In this document: positions 32,885 to 41,401 of the stretch, one piece after another
Position numbering within the stretch: the first letter of the stretch is position 1
Layout: every line of letters begins with the position of its first letter
Source of the DNA: Muriiphilus sp048268845
GTDB taxonomy: Bacteria > Pseudomonadota > Alphaproteobacteria > Rhodobacterales > Rhodobacteraceae
DNA length: 64,000 bases
Reading direction: 5' to 3'
Assembly: GCA_048268845.1 (NCBI GenBank)
Contig: JBLWUQ010000004.1
Coordinates: 1 to 64,000, forward strand
The notes under the pieces: model-generated
Database searches by the model: none
Seen by the model: the letters and a program-made list of their open reading frames with translations, nothing else
What the model was told of the DNA's origin: nothing
Made by a program: the position numbers and the translations under genes

Positions 32885-35257
32885 CTATAGCCGGGCGAGT
32901 CTCATGTTCTTGCGCTTGTTGTCGCGGGACGGTTCGACAGGCAGGGTGGTCGCGGGTTTCGGCAGGCCACGGGTGGAATTCCAGACCACCAGCAGACTGC
33001 TCGAGGACATGGCCAGTGCGGCGAACAGCGGGTTCAACAGCCCCAGCAGCGCCAGCGGGATGGCCGTCGCGTTATAGAGCAATGCCCAGCCCAGGTTCTG
33101 CTTGATCCGGCGCCGCGTGACTGCGGCCAGGGTGAAGGCATCAAGGATCGTGTTCAGATCGTCGCCCGGAATGACGATGTCGGCAGCCTCGGCGGCCAGC
33201 GCGGTCGGCGTGCCGAATGCGACGCTCAGATCGGCCTCGGCCAGCGCCGGGGCGTCGTTCGAGCCGTCTCCGATCATCGCGACACTCCCTTCGCCCCGGT
33301 AGTGGCGCACGATAGCGGCCTTCGCCTCGGGCGGCACGCCCAGATGCACCTCGTCGAAGGCGTCCTCGTAGCCGCTGGCGTGTTCGGCGCCAGACAGGAG
33401 CACGACGCGCGCGTTCTGGCGGGCGCGCTCGACCATCTCGCGCCAACCCGCCCGCTCGGTGTCGCGGGTCATGAACGCGCCCTGCGCGCGGCCGTCCCAG
33501 CCGACATAGGACAGGACGTTCTCGCCCAGCCTGTCACCCGCGATCTCGGCGCGCAGCGCCTCGGGTATCTCCCAGCCAAGGTTGGCGAACAACTGCCGGC
33601 TTCCCACCGCGACGCGCACGCCGTCAACCGACGCGACGACGCCGCGGCCCGGATGCGGCTCGATCTCGGTGGCCTCTAGCGATTGGTCCAGCCGGGCAAT
33701 GGCCTCCGCGATGGGGTGGCGCGAGCGCCGCTCGACGGCGGCGGCACGGGCAATCGCCTCGGGCGGGCCGACATGGCTCACCACCGACATTTCACCGGTC
33801 GACAGCGTGCCGGTCTTGTCGAAGATGATGGTGTCGAAAGTGCGCGGCAGATCGAAGATGTCGGCGCTGGTGAAAATGATCCCCCGCCTGAGCGCGGCCG
33901 AAACCCCGGCGGCGGTGGCCAGCGGCGTCGCCAGACCGAAGGTGCATGGGCAGGAGACGATCAGCGTCGTCAACCCGATCAGCATCGCCGTGCGCAGCCC
34001 GTCGCCCGACGCGAAGACCCAGAACGACACCGCCGCCGCCAGCACCAGCACCGTCGGCACGAAAGCGCGCGCCACCCGGTCGGCAAATCCGCGCGCCCCC
34101 GCGGTCGAGCTTTGCACCTCCCACAGGATGCGGGTCAGCGCCTCGAGCTGGCTTTCCGCCGCCGCGTCCGCGACCATGACGACCTCGCCCTCGACCACGA
34201 TGGTTCCGCCCTGCGCGCGGTCGCCGGCGCCGAGGCGGATCGGAAAAGGCTCGCCGGTCAGAAGCGAGACATCGACCGCGGCGCTGCCGCGCTGGATGGT
34301 GCCGTCCAGCGCGATCGCCTCGCCTGCCCCGACGCTGAAAGGCTCGCCGGGGTGCAGTTCGTCGACCGGCACGACCATCTGGCGGCCATCGCGCGTGACG
34401 CGGGCGACGGGGGTCCAGGCATCCATCAGCGCTTCCAGCTCATGCGTGGCGGTGGCGCGCGCGCCTGCCTCGAAATAGCGCCCGACGGTGACAACGGTCA
34501 GGATCGCCGTGGCGACATCGAAATAGAGCTCGTCCAGATTGCCGCGAAAATACTGGATCGAGGAATAGGCATAGGCGGACAGGATCGCGATTGCCAAGAG
34601 GTTGTCCATGTTCAGAACACCCGCACGCAGCCCCACGAGCGCGCCGCGATAGACCGGCAGGCCGACATAGCCGACCATGATGCTGGTCAGCACGAAGATC
34701 GCCAGCGGCGCCGCGCCATAAGCCAGCCAGCGCACCGGTTCGAGATCGGCGGCGTCGACCAGGCCGAGATGCGAGGGATAGAAGAAGGCCAGGTTGAGCA
34801 TCATGACCACGGAGGCCAGCGAGGTTGCCGCGACGACGCGCAACAGCGCGTGGTTGGTATCGCGCTCCTTGCGCGGTTCCGAGCGCGGCGTGACCCTGTA
34901 GCCGGCGGTGCTGAGCAGGGCGGGAAGATCGTCAGGGTCCAGCTTGTCGGGGTCATAGACCACCCGCGCCGTCGATGTCGCATAGCTCGAACGGACCTCG
35001 TTTATCCCATCGATTCGCTCGGCCAGATGGTCGATCAGCACTTCGCAGGACGAACAATGCATCCCGTCGATGCGCAAGAACGCCTCGGCGCCCTCGACCT
35101 CGGCGCCGCGACCGGCGCGGCTGGCGGCCTTGCGGTTGGTCAGGATATCTTCGCCAAAACTCAGGAAAACCTGGCGACACCCCGGACAGCAAAAGCTTTT
35201 TCCTTCCGCTTCGATGGGCGGCGTCGGTGTCGGCAATCCACAAAGCTGGCAGGTCAT
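32885..35257 (-). CDS. Heavy-metal P1B-type ATPase (copper-type, CcoI/CopA2-like)
   Basis: 790-aa metal pump. An N-terminal Cys-rich segment (Cys3, Cys6, Cys23, Cys24, Cys27) precedes an HMA domain with GMHCSSC (65-71). Eight membrane helices follow, with the ion-binding CPC at 436-438, written SCPCTFG, where CopA proteins usually have CPCALG. The actuator LLTGEPFP, phosphorylation site DKTGT (Asp480), RHPIAEAI and GDGSNDAP are all present, so it should be active. CPC indicates Cu(I). The slow-export CcoI/CopA2 type supplies copper to respiratory oxidases, and a CuA-containing enzyme is encoded 1 kb away on the other strand. Confidence 0.9.
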   Translation of the reverse strand: MTCQLCGLPTPTPPIEAEGKSFCCPGCRQVFLSFGEDILTNRKAASRAGRGAEVEGAEAFLRIDGMHCSSCEVLIDHLAERIDGINEVRSSYATSTARVVYDPDKLDPDDLPALLSTAGYRVTPRSEPRKERDTNHALLRVVAATSLASVVMMLNLAFFYPSHLGLVDAADLEPVRWLAYGAAPLAIFVLTSIMVGYVGLPVYRGALVGLRAGVLNMDNLLAIAILSAYAYSSIQYFRGNLDELYFDVATAILTVVTVGRYFEAGARATATHELEALMDAWTPVARVTRDGRQMVVPVDELHPGEPFSVGAGEAIALDGTIQRGSAAVDVSLLTGEPFPIRLGAGDRAQGGTIVVEGEVVMVADAAAESQLEALTRILWEVQSSTAGARGFADRVARAFVPTVLVLAAAVSFWVFASGDGLRTAMLIGLTTLIVSCPCTFGLATPLATAAGVSAALRRGIIFTSADIFDLPRTFDTIIFDKTGTLSTGEMSVVSHVGPPEAIARAAAVERRSRHPIAEAIARLDQSLEATEIEPHPGRGVVASVDGVRVAVGSRQLFANLGWEIPEALRAEIAGDRLGENVLSYVGWDGRAQGAFMTRDTERAGWREMVERARQNARVVLLSGAEHASGYEDAFDEVHLGVPPEAKAAIVRHYRGEGSVAMIGDGSNDAPALAEADLSVAFGTPTALAAEAADIVIPGDDLNTILDAFTLAAVTRRRIKQNLGWALLYNATAIPLALLGLLNPLFAALAMSSSSLLVVWNSTRGLPKPATTLPVEPSRDNKRKNMRLARL

Positions 35258-35343
35258 CGTTCAGGCTCTACCAATTTTCTTGCTTTGACATAAGCATAAT
35301 AAATATGATCACCATACGATAACGAATTGCAAGAGATGAGAAT
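35258..35343. promoter_or_regulatory. AT-rich divergent promoter region (ATPase / IclR)
   Basis: This 86-base gap is strikingly AT-rich for the window. It contains TTGACA at 35285-35290 and TATGAT at 35304-35309 (spacing only 13 nt, so probably not a pair), and an imperfect palindrome TATG-N5-CATA (35304-35316) that could bind the IclR protein. No FNR-type TTG-N8-CAA box was found. Confidence 0.4.
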
Positions 35344-36105
35344 ATGTCAGTCAACCGAGCGCTGAGCATCGTTCGTGCGGTCGCCAAGGCCGAAGCCCCC
35401 CTGACCCCGACCGAAATCGCCGAACGGATCGGCGTGCCGCGCGCCAGCGTCTACCGTCTGATCAAGTCTCTAGAAGAAGAAAACGTCCTGCGCCGCTCGG
35501 CGGACCGGGCCACGCTCGAGGTGACCTCGGCGTTCCTGCGCACGATGATCGCCGGGGCCAGCACCAATCAGATCATCGCCGGTTTTCAGGAAACCCTGTC
35601 CTGCACAGCCAATACCTGGGGGTCGGCATCGTTCCTGGCGCGTCTTGACGGCACCTCGGTCGAGGTCGTCCATACGGTAGCGCCTTGTAACACGAAAGCG
35701 GGTTTCGTGCATCCGGGCAGTGGTGTCCGGCCGGCGCACGCATGTTCGGCCTCCCGCGCCATTCTGGCCTTTCTGCCGAAAGCCAAGGCGGCGGCGATCA
35801 TCGGCGATGACTTCGAGGCGTTCACCGACCGGACGCTGGTCGACAGGGACGCCATCGACCATGAACTCGCCCTGACCCGCGAACGCGGCTACGCGATCTG
35901 CGACGAGGAAATCGACCCCGGCATCTCGAGCATTGCCGCGCCGGTCATCGTGGGCCGCGCGGGCGTGGTCTATTCGCTGGGCATCGTGTCCTTCTCGAAA
36001 CGCATCCACGAACACGGCATTCCGACGATCGGCGAATACCTGCACGCGAAGGCGAAGGCGGCCGTCCTCAACGCCAGCCAGAACCTTTTCGAATTCGCGG
36101 CGTGA
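35344..36105 (+). CDS. IclR-family transcriptional regulator
   Basis: 253-aa regulator. N-terminal winged helix (residues 1-60) has LTPTEIAERIGVPRASVYRLI. The effector domain has a Cys/His-containing region (ACSASRAILAFLP) and ends with IDPGISSIAAPV, typical of IclR. It lies 132 nt upstream of the haem-copper genes in the same orientation and is divergent from the copper ATPase, so either or both may be targets. The effector is unknown; two Cys at 75 and 118 are also present. Confidence 0.9.
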   Translation: MSVNRALSIVRAVAKAEAPLTPTEIAERIGVPRASVYRLIKSLEEENVLRRSADRATLEVTSAFLRTMIAGASTNQIIAGFQETLSCTANTWGSASFLARLDGTSVEVVHTVAPCNTKAGFVHPGSGVRPAHACSASRAILAFLPKAKAAAIIGDDFEAFTDRTLVDRDAIDHELALTRERGYAICDEEIDPGISSIAAPVIVGRAGVVYSLGIVSFSKRIHEHGIPTIGEYLHAKAKAAVLNASQNLFEFAA

Positions 36106-36237
36106 TCACGGACATCGAACGACACAACCAAAGGAGGGACCAGCCCAGGCACTGACAAGACAGACACACAGGCACCGGGAAAAAGAGCTGAACTGCCGTC
36201 TCGGCTGCTTAGATCTACACAACAAGGAGGGACTACC

Positions 36238-36804
36238 GTGCTTGATTTCGTCTTCCAATCTGAATGGGGCGCATTCGGTGTGCTGCTTCTGTTCCAGATC
36301 CCCTTTCTTCTGGTCTTCCTGACGATCGTGTTCCGCAAGGCCTATGTCGACACCTCACCGACCACCATCTCCGATACCAACGTCCGAAGATGGCGCAGCA
36401 GCTGGCTTGCGCTGGCGATCGCGCTGTTTCTGATCATCAACCTGGCCTCGATCAAGTTCTTCCCGGCTGTCTACACGGCCCGGGCCGCCGCATCCGGCAC
36501 CGAGGTCATGGATGTCACGGTGGATGCCCAATCCTGGAGCTATGACATGTCGGCCCAGGAATTCGTCGCCGGCAAGCCGGTGCGGTTCATCGCGCAAAGC
36601 CTCGATACGGTGCACGGATTCGCGGTCTATCACCCCGAGGGACACATCCTGTTCACCATGATGCTGATACCGGGCGTCGGCACGTCGTCGCTGATCTACA
36701 CCTTCGATGAGCCGGGGACCTACAAGGTGCGTTGTCTGGAATATTGCGGCATGGCGCATCACGACATGAGTGACGAGATCATCGTCACCGCCGCTGCAAG
36801 CTAA
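36238..36804 (+). CDS. CuA-containing subunit II of a haem-copper oxidase or NO reductase
   Basis: 188-aa subunit. Two membrane helices (about 12-33 and 55-75) precede a periplasmic cupredoxin domain with a complete CuA site: His126, Cys166, Glu168, Cys170, His174 and Met177 in CLEYCGMAHHDM. It would accept electrons from cytochrome c or cupredoxin and pass them to the catalytic subunit encoded 20 nt downstream. It is shorter than aa3 subunit II and more like ba3 or NorS-type proteins. Start is a GTG with AAGGAGGGAC 4 nt upstream. No Sco/SenC assembly gene is present nearby. Confidence 0.85.
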   Translation: MLDFVFQSEWGAFGVLLLFQIPFLLVFLTIVFRKAYVDTSPTTISDTNVRRWRSSWLALAIALFLIINLASIKFFPAVYTARAAASGTEVMDVTVDAQSWSYDMSAQEFVAGKPVRFIAQSLDTVHGFAVYHPEGHILFTMMLIPGVGTSSLIYTFDEPGTYKVRCLEYCGMAHHDMSDEIIVTAAAS

Positions 36805-36824
36805 GGGAACAGGGAGGAGAAACA

Positions 36825-38369
36825 ATGTCGATCCCATCCACGATTGTATCCAGCGTTCCGGTCTTCGGGCGCATGTTCAAGCTCGAGGGAGAACCCGAGC
36901 TTCACGATATCAACGCATGGCCGGCGGCCATGATCATGGCCTCGTTCATGTGGTTTTCGGTGGCGGTGCTGCTTGGCATCGCGATGCCGCTGACCCAGAT
37001 GCTGGGGCTGGACACCAGCCTGTTCTATACCGCGGTCACGGCCCATGGCGCGGCGATGGCCTTTCCATACGTGTTCCAGCTGATGATGGGCGTCGGACTT
37101 CACCGCGCGGCGGGCTGCCTTGGCAAGCCGCTGACCGGATGGCTTCCCGCGGCCGCGTTCTGGTGCATGAACATCGGCGCCATACTTTTCACCATCGCGA
37201 TATTCATGGGGCTCAAGATCAGCTACGCCGTGATGTATCCGCTGCCGATCGTCGGTGTCGAGAACGGCCAGTGGAGCATGACCTCGGTGGTGATCGGCTT
37301 TACCGGCATCGCGGGCATCCTTCTGACGGTGATCCTGCTCTACCCGGTGCTGACCATCAAGATCATGTTCTTCGGCAAGGAGCGCGAAGAACTGGTCCTG
37401 AGCCGGCGCACCCTGGGCGATCCGGGGATGCTGGGCATGGCGATGGCGGCATTCGTGCTGCTGATCATGGGCATGCCGCTGCTGATCGTGGCAAGCGCGG
37501 TTCTGCTTGCGCTCTATCACATCATACCGTTCGGCTGGGTCGGATGGGCCACGGACCCGCTGGTCTTCCAGTTCGTGTTCTACATCTTCGCGCACAACCT
37601 GATGGAAGCCATGGCGATCATGGTCATCTCGGCGGTCTATGCGACGCTGCCGCTGTATCTGGCGGACGGAACCCGCAAGCTCTACAGCACCAAGGCGGCC
37701 AACCTGGCGCTGTGGATCCTGCTCCTGACGTCGGTGACGTCGTTCTTCCACCACTTCTACACGATGTTCCCGGCCCTGCCGTCGGCGCTGAGTTACCACG
37801 GCAACATCATGAGTTGGGGCACCGCGATCGGTGCGGCGATCACGATCTTCACCGTGGCGATGACGATCCTCAAGCATGGCCTGCGTCCCGAAGCCGGGGT
37901 GATGGCGGTGCTGATGGGCTTCACGCTCTACATCCTTGACGGCGCCAGCGCGATCGTGACCTCGAACGTCGCCTTCTCGTTCAAGCTGCACGGCACGATG
38001 TGGCAGGCCGGACATACCATGGCGGTTCTGATTGCCATGTCGATGATGTGGATGGGCGTGCTGCTGCACCATTACCCGGTGCTTACCGGGCGGGTGCTGG
38101 ACCCGTTGCGCGGCAAATGGTTCGTGATCCTGTTCACCGTCGGCGCCATGGGGGTCAGCTATGCCTTCCTCGCCGCCGGTTCGGCCGGGATGCCCCGGCG
38201 CTTTGCCTCGTGGAACCAGGAGGGCTGGATGATCTATGGCTATCTCATCCTGTTCTTCGGATTGTGCCTGGCGCTGTCGATGCTGATCTTCCTGATCGAC
38301 GTCTCCAAGGCGCGCCGCATAGGCACTGGCACGGCACCCGCTCCGGTGAGGGCCGCCCCGGCCGAATAG
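36825..38369 (+). CDS. Divergent haem-copper catalytic subunit, putative NO reductase-like
   Basis: 514-aa membrane protein with about 12 helices. Low-spin haem His74 lies in TAHGAAM. The metal-site helix reads H257-N-L-M-E261 rather than the oxidase HPEVY, so the cross-linked Tyr is absent and a Glu sits four residues after the His, as in cNOR (H-x3-E). His309-His310 complete the second-metal ligands. The last ligand helix reads HGTMWQAGHTM, aligning with oxidase HDTYFVVAHFH: His397 would bind the high-spin haem, but Met399 replaces the second low-spin-haem His. These features argue against an ordinary O2-reducing oxidase and suggest NO reductase of the CuA-containing (sNOR/NorSY-like) group. 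Substrate is unproven. Confidence 0.78.
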   Translation: MSIPSTIVSSVPVFGRMFKLEGEPELHDINAWPAAMIMASFMWFSVAVLLGIAMPLTQMLGLDTSLFYTAVTAHGAAMAFPYVFQLMMGVGLHRAAGCLGKPLTGWLPAAAFWCMNIGAILFTIAIFMGLKISYAVMYPLPIVGVENGQWSMTSVVIGFTGIAGILLTVILLYPVLTIKIMFFGKEREELVLSRRTLGDPGMLGMAMAAFVLLIMGMPLLIVASAVLLALYHIIPFGWVGWATDPLVFQFVFYIFAHNLMEAMAIMVISAVYATLPLYLADGTRKLYSTKAANLALWILLLTSVTSFFHHFYTMFPALPSALSYHGNIMSWGTAIGAAITIFTVAMTILKHGLRPEAGVMAVLMGFTLYILDGASAIVTSNVAFSFKLHGTMWQAGHTMAVLIAMSMMWMGVLLHHYPVLTGRVLDPLRGKWFVILFTVGAMGVSYAFLAAGSAGMPRRFASWNQEGWMIYGYLILFFGLCLALSMLIFLIDVSKARRIGTGTAPAPVRAAPAE

Positions 38370-38641
38370 GCCGAACGCCCCTCGAGGGCTCAGCGGAGGC
38401 GCCTTTCCGGTGCCTCCGCGGTTACTGCACCAAATTTCCGCGGGTATCCGGTCGAAAGACGGCGTGGCAGGCCCGATTGCCACCTGCATGTCTTGGGCCA
38501 GGAGCGAGTGTCCAGCGACCGGGATCACCGCAACAACCGCCATGAGGCCGCCGTTCTGAAAGGCAGGATCGCGAAACGGCTTGCAGTCTCATAGCACGAC
38601 AACGAATCGGGAAAGTTTGCAAGAAATCTGGGGAGAGAAAG
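38370..38641. other. Gap between haem-copper and formaldehyde genes, with a strong hairpin
   Basis: An 11-bp stem GCGGAGGCGCC/GGTGCCTCCGC (38393-38419, one G-T pair, loop TTTCC) lies 24 nt after the oxidase stop and lacks a T-run; it probably ends or attenuates the transcript. The remaining 220 bases hold no gene. GGGGAGA at the right end is the ribosome-binding site of the next gene. I could not identify a confident promoter. Confidence 0.5.
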
Positions 38642-39754
38642 ATGCGAACACGAGCCGCCGTCGCGGTTGCCGCCGGCAAGCCGCTGGAATTGATGGAGGT
38701 GAACCTGGACGGGCCGAGGGCGGGCGAAGTCCTGGTCGAGATCAAGGCCACCGGCATTTGCCACACCGACGAATTCACCCGCTCGGGCGCTGACCCCGAG
38801 GGTCTCTTTCCCGCGATCCTCGGGCATGAAGGTGCCGGCGTGGTGCTGGAAGTCGGCCCCGGCGTCACCAGCCTGAAACCCGGCGATCACGTGATCCCGC
38901 TCTACACGCCGGAATGTCGCGAGTGCGAATATTGCCTGAACCCCAAGACCAACCTGTGCCAGTCGATCCGCACGACCCAGGGCAAGGGCCTGATGCCGGA
39001 TGGCACCAGCCGGTTCTCGATGCTGGATGGCACGCCGATCCTGCACTACATGGGCTGCTCGACCTTCGCCAACCACACCGTTCTGCCCGAGATCGCGCTG
39101 GCCAGGATCCGCCCCGACGCGCCGTTCGACAAGGTCTGCTACATCGGCTGCGGCGTCACCACCGGCATCGGCGCCGTGATCAACACCGCCAAGGTGGAGA
39201 TCGGCAGCCGCGCCATCGTTTTCGGGCTGGGCGGGATCGGTCTGAACGTGGTCCAGGGGCTGCGGCTTGCTGGCGCCGACCAGATCGTCGGCGTTGACCT
39301 GAACCCGGACAAGGTCGAGATGGCGACCCGGTTCGGCATGACCGATTACGTCAACCCGACCGAGGTCGAGGGCGATCTGGTGGCCTATCTGGTGAACCTC
39401 ACCAAGGGCGGCGCCGACTATACCTTCGATGCCACCGGCAACGTGCAGGTGATGCGCACCGCGCTGGAGGCGGCGCACAAGGGCTGGGGTGAATCGATCA
39501 TCATCGGGGTCGCGCCGGCGGGGGCGGAAATCTCGACCCGGCCGTTCCAGCTTGTCACCGGGCGCTCATGGCGTGGCACCGCCTTCGGTGGCGCGCGCGG
39601 GCGCACGGATGTGCCGAAAATCGTGGACTGGTACATGGAGGGCAAGATCGAGATCGACCCGATGATCACCCACATCCTGAGCCACGACGACATCAACGCC
39701 GGCTTCGACCTGATGCATGAAGGCAAGTCGATCCGGGCGGTGGTGGTCTATTGA
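38642..39754 (+). CDS. S-(hydroxymethyl)glutathione dehydrogenase / class III alcohol dehydrogenase
   Basis: 370-aa zinc medium-chain dehydrogenase oxidising S-hydroxymethylglutathione with NAD; the same enzymes reduce S-nitrosoglutathione. Catalytic zinc ligands: ATGICHTDEF (Cys) and GHEGAGVV (His, Glu), with a later Cys in CYIGCGVTTG. The structural zinc loop is CRECEYCLNPKTNLC. Coenzyme motif GLGGIGLNVVQG. Length matches the family. GGGGAGA precedes the ATG. It forms a pair with the Gfa gene 34 nt downstream. Confidence 0.95.
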   Translation: MRTRAAVAVAAGKPLELMEVNLDGPRAGEVLVEIKATGICHTDEFTRSGADPEGLFPAILGHEGAGVVLEVGPGVTSLKPGDHVIPLYTPECRECEYCLNPKTNLCQSIRTTQGKGLMPDGTSRFSMLDGTPILHYMGCSTFANHTVLPEIALARIRPDAPFDKVCYIGCGVTTGIGAVINTAKVEIGSRAIVFGLGGIGLNVVQGLRLAGADQIVGVDLNPDKVEMATRFGMTDYVNPTEVEGDLVAYLVNLTKGGADYTFDATGNVQVMRTALEAAHKGWGESIIIGVAPAGAEISTRPFQLVTGRSWRGTAFGGARGRTDVPKIVDWYMEGKIEIDPMITHILSHDDINAGFDLMHEGKSIRAVVVY

Positions 39755-39788
39755 AACAACAACCCGACAGAAACGGAGGATACTTGGA

Positions 39789-40367
39789 ATGGCTACCGCT
39801 ACGAAACTTCATCCCTCTATCGACCATGGCCTGCAGCCCGGAAGTGCCGACTTCCAGGGCGGCACGCTGAGTTGCAAATGCGCCACCAACCCGGTGACGG
39901 TACGCGTCGAAAGCCAGTGCTTTCACAACCACGCCTGCGGCTGCACCAAGTGCTGGAAGCCCGAGGGCGCGGTATTCTCGGTCGTGGCCGTGGTGCCGCG
40001 CGACAAGGTCAGCGTCACCGCCAACGGCGACAAGCTGAAGATCGTGGACGAAAAGGCGACGATCCAGCGCCATGCCTGCAAGGATTGCGGCACCCACATG
40101 TTCGGGCGGATCGAGAACAGGGACCATGCCTTCTACGGCCTCGACTTCATCCATGTCGAACTGAGCAAGGACAAGGGCTGGGCAGCACCGGAATTCGCCG
40201 CCTTCGTCTCGTCGATCATCGAAGGCGGCACCAGGCCCGATGCGATGGCCGGCATCCGCGCCCAGTTGAAGACAATCGGGCTGGAGCCCTACGATTGCCT
40301 TTCGCCGGCCCTGATGGATGTTCTGGCGACGCACGCGGCCAAGCAATCGGGCGTGCTGCAAGCCTGA
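39789..40367 (+). CDS. gfa: S-(hydroxymethyl)glutathione synthase (formaldehyde-activating Gfa)
   Basis: 192-aa zinc protein of the CENP-V/GFA family that promotes condensation of formaldehyde with glutathione, feeding the preceding dehydrogenase. Zinc-ligand cysteines: LSCKCATNP, CFHNHACGCTKC and HACKDCGTHMFGR. Length matches Paracoccus Gfa. The ATG at 39789 has GGAGG about 10 nt upstream. A 12-bp hairpin follows the gene. Confidence 0.95.
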   Translation: MATATKLHPSIDHGLQPGSADFQGGTLSCKCATNPVTVRVESQCFHNHACGCTKCWKPEGAVFSVVAVVPRDKVSVTANGDKLKIVDEKATIQRHACKDCGTHMFGRIENRDHAFYGLDFIHVELSKDKGWAAPEFAAFVSSIIEGGTRPDAMAGIRAQLKTIGLEPYDCLSPALMDVLATHAAKQSGVLQA

Positions 40368-40395
40368 CGCAGACTGCACGACGCCGTTGCAAGCC

Positions 40396-40422
40396 CTCCC
40401 CCGGCAAGGATTGCCGGGGGAG
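40396..40422 (+). terminator. Strong hairpin after gfa
   Basis: Perfect 12-bp stem CTCCCCCGGCAA/TTGCCGGGGGAG with GGA loop, 28 nt after the gfa stop. It lacks a T-run, so it may be Rho-dependent or may protect the 3' end. Confidence 0.65.
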
Positions 40423-40469
40423 CGGTGTGACCGATGAGACCCGGCGCCGCGAGTGACAGGTGCGCGCCG

Positions 40470-41250
40470 CTAGACCACCTCGAACACGAGGTCCGCAAGC
40501 ACGACCTCCCATTCGTCGCGACGCAGGGTGTAGTGGAAGGCTTCGTCGCCATCTTCCTTGCGCCAGCGAAGGATCGCGGCGATCTCGCCACGGGCAAACC
40601 TCGCGCCCATCGGTGGGGCAAAGGACTTGGCCATACGGCCGAGTATGCGCTCATCACTGTCGTAAAGCAGCCAGCGCTCGCCATGTCGCGCAAGCGTCAC
40701 GCTGTCGCCGATACGCGCGTCCGCGATGGCCTGCAGCGAAGGATGCCCCGCCCGCTGCCGCCCGGCACAGGAGAGGTCGACCAGGCGCGCTTCGGCCGAT
40801 TGGTAAAGGCGCCTTGGAGCGGGGAACTGGTCGGGGTCGGGCGTGACGCGCCGCGACAGGATCGCCGGCGACCGGGCCGGCAGGTATTCGTGATTGTCGT
40901 TGCTCATCACCGCGAGGCTGCGGCGCGCGCGGGAAGGCCAAGGGATTAAGCCAGAGCGTGTCGATCGGGGCGTCGGCCAGTGCCACGAAGCGGGGCGACG
41001 CCGCCGCCAGATGCGGCAGGTCGTGGTGCAGGATGTTGTGGCCGATCACATGGTCGAAGTCCCTGCAGAACCCCTCAAGCCGCGACAATGCCGTATCGAG
41101 GTCGCCCTGGCGGTGAACCAGTGCATTTGCCGGGTGCTTGCCCACCGCCGCGAAGGCAAGGAGCCGCACGGTCCTGGGATCGACCTCGAGATCGACCGAC
41201 ACGCAGCGCGCCAGAAGATCCGGCAGACCTGTATATGTGCTCGCGTTCAT
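40470..41250 (-). pseudogene. Remnant of a RecQ-like helicase gene with N-terminal exonuclease domain
   Basis: Two reading-frame pieces on the same strand look like opposite ends of one large protein. The 5' piece (41250 to about 40923) encodes about 109 residues with DEDD-exonuclease motifs: SVDLEVDP and GHNILHHDL. It then loses frame after NPLAFPR. The 3' piece (about 40910-40470, another frame) encodes SFAPPMGARF, ILRWRKEDGD and DEWEVVLADLVFEVV, which I recall from the C-terminal end of Rhodobacteraceae RecQ-type helicases. The ATPase core is missing, so an internal deletion with frameshift has removed more than 1,000 residues. The family name is from memory and needs checking. Confidence 0.6.
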
Positions 41251-41401
41251 TGCCCGGACAAAGACCCTCAATTCCAAGCCCTTGATAAGCCAAGATTGCG
41301 GGGCCGGAAAGCAAAGCGTTTTGCGGCCACGGCGGGTTGGAAGCGGCAGCGCATCTCAGGTCATGCGTTCCTGTCATGGTCATGCGGCCTGGTCGACGTT
41401 C

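Noticed and set aside
35258..36237. FNR/NnrR-type box (TTG-N8-CAA) for the haem-copper genes
   Set aside because: I scanned the region before IclR and before the CuA gene and found no matching pair of half-sites.
36801..38543. Minus-strand frame of 580 aa
   Set aside because: Antisense of the haem-copper subunit gene; His/Arg-rich low-complexity translation.
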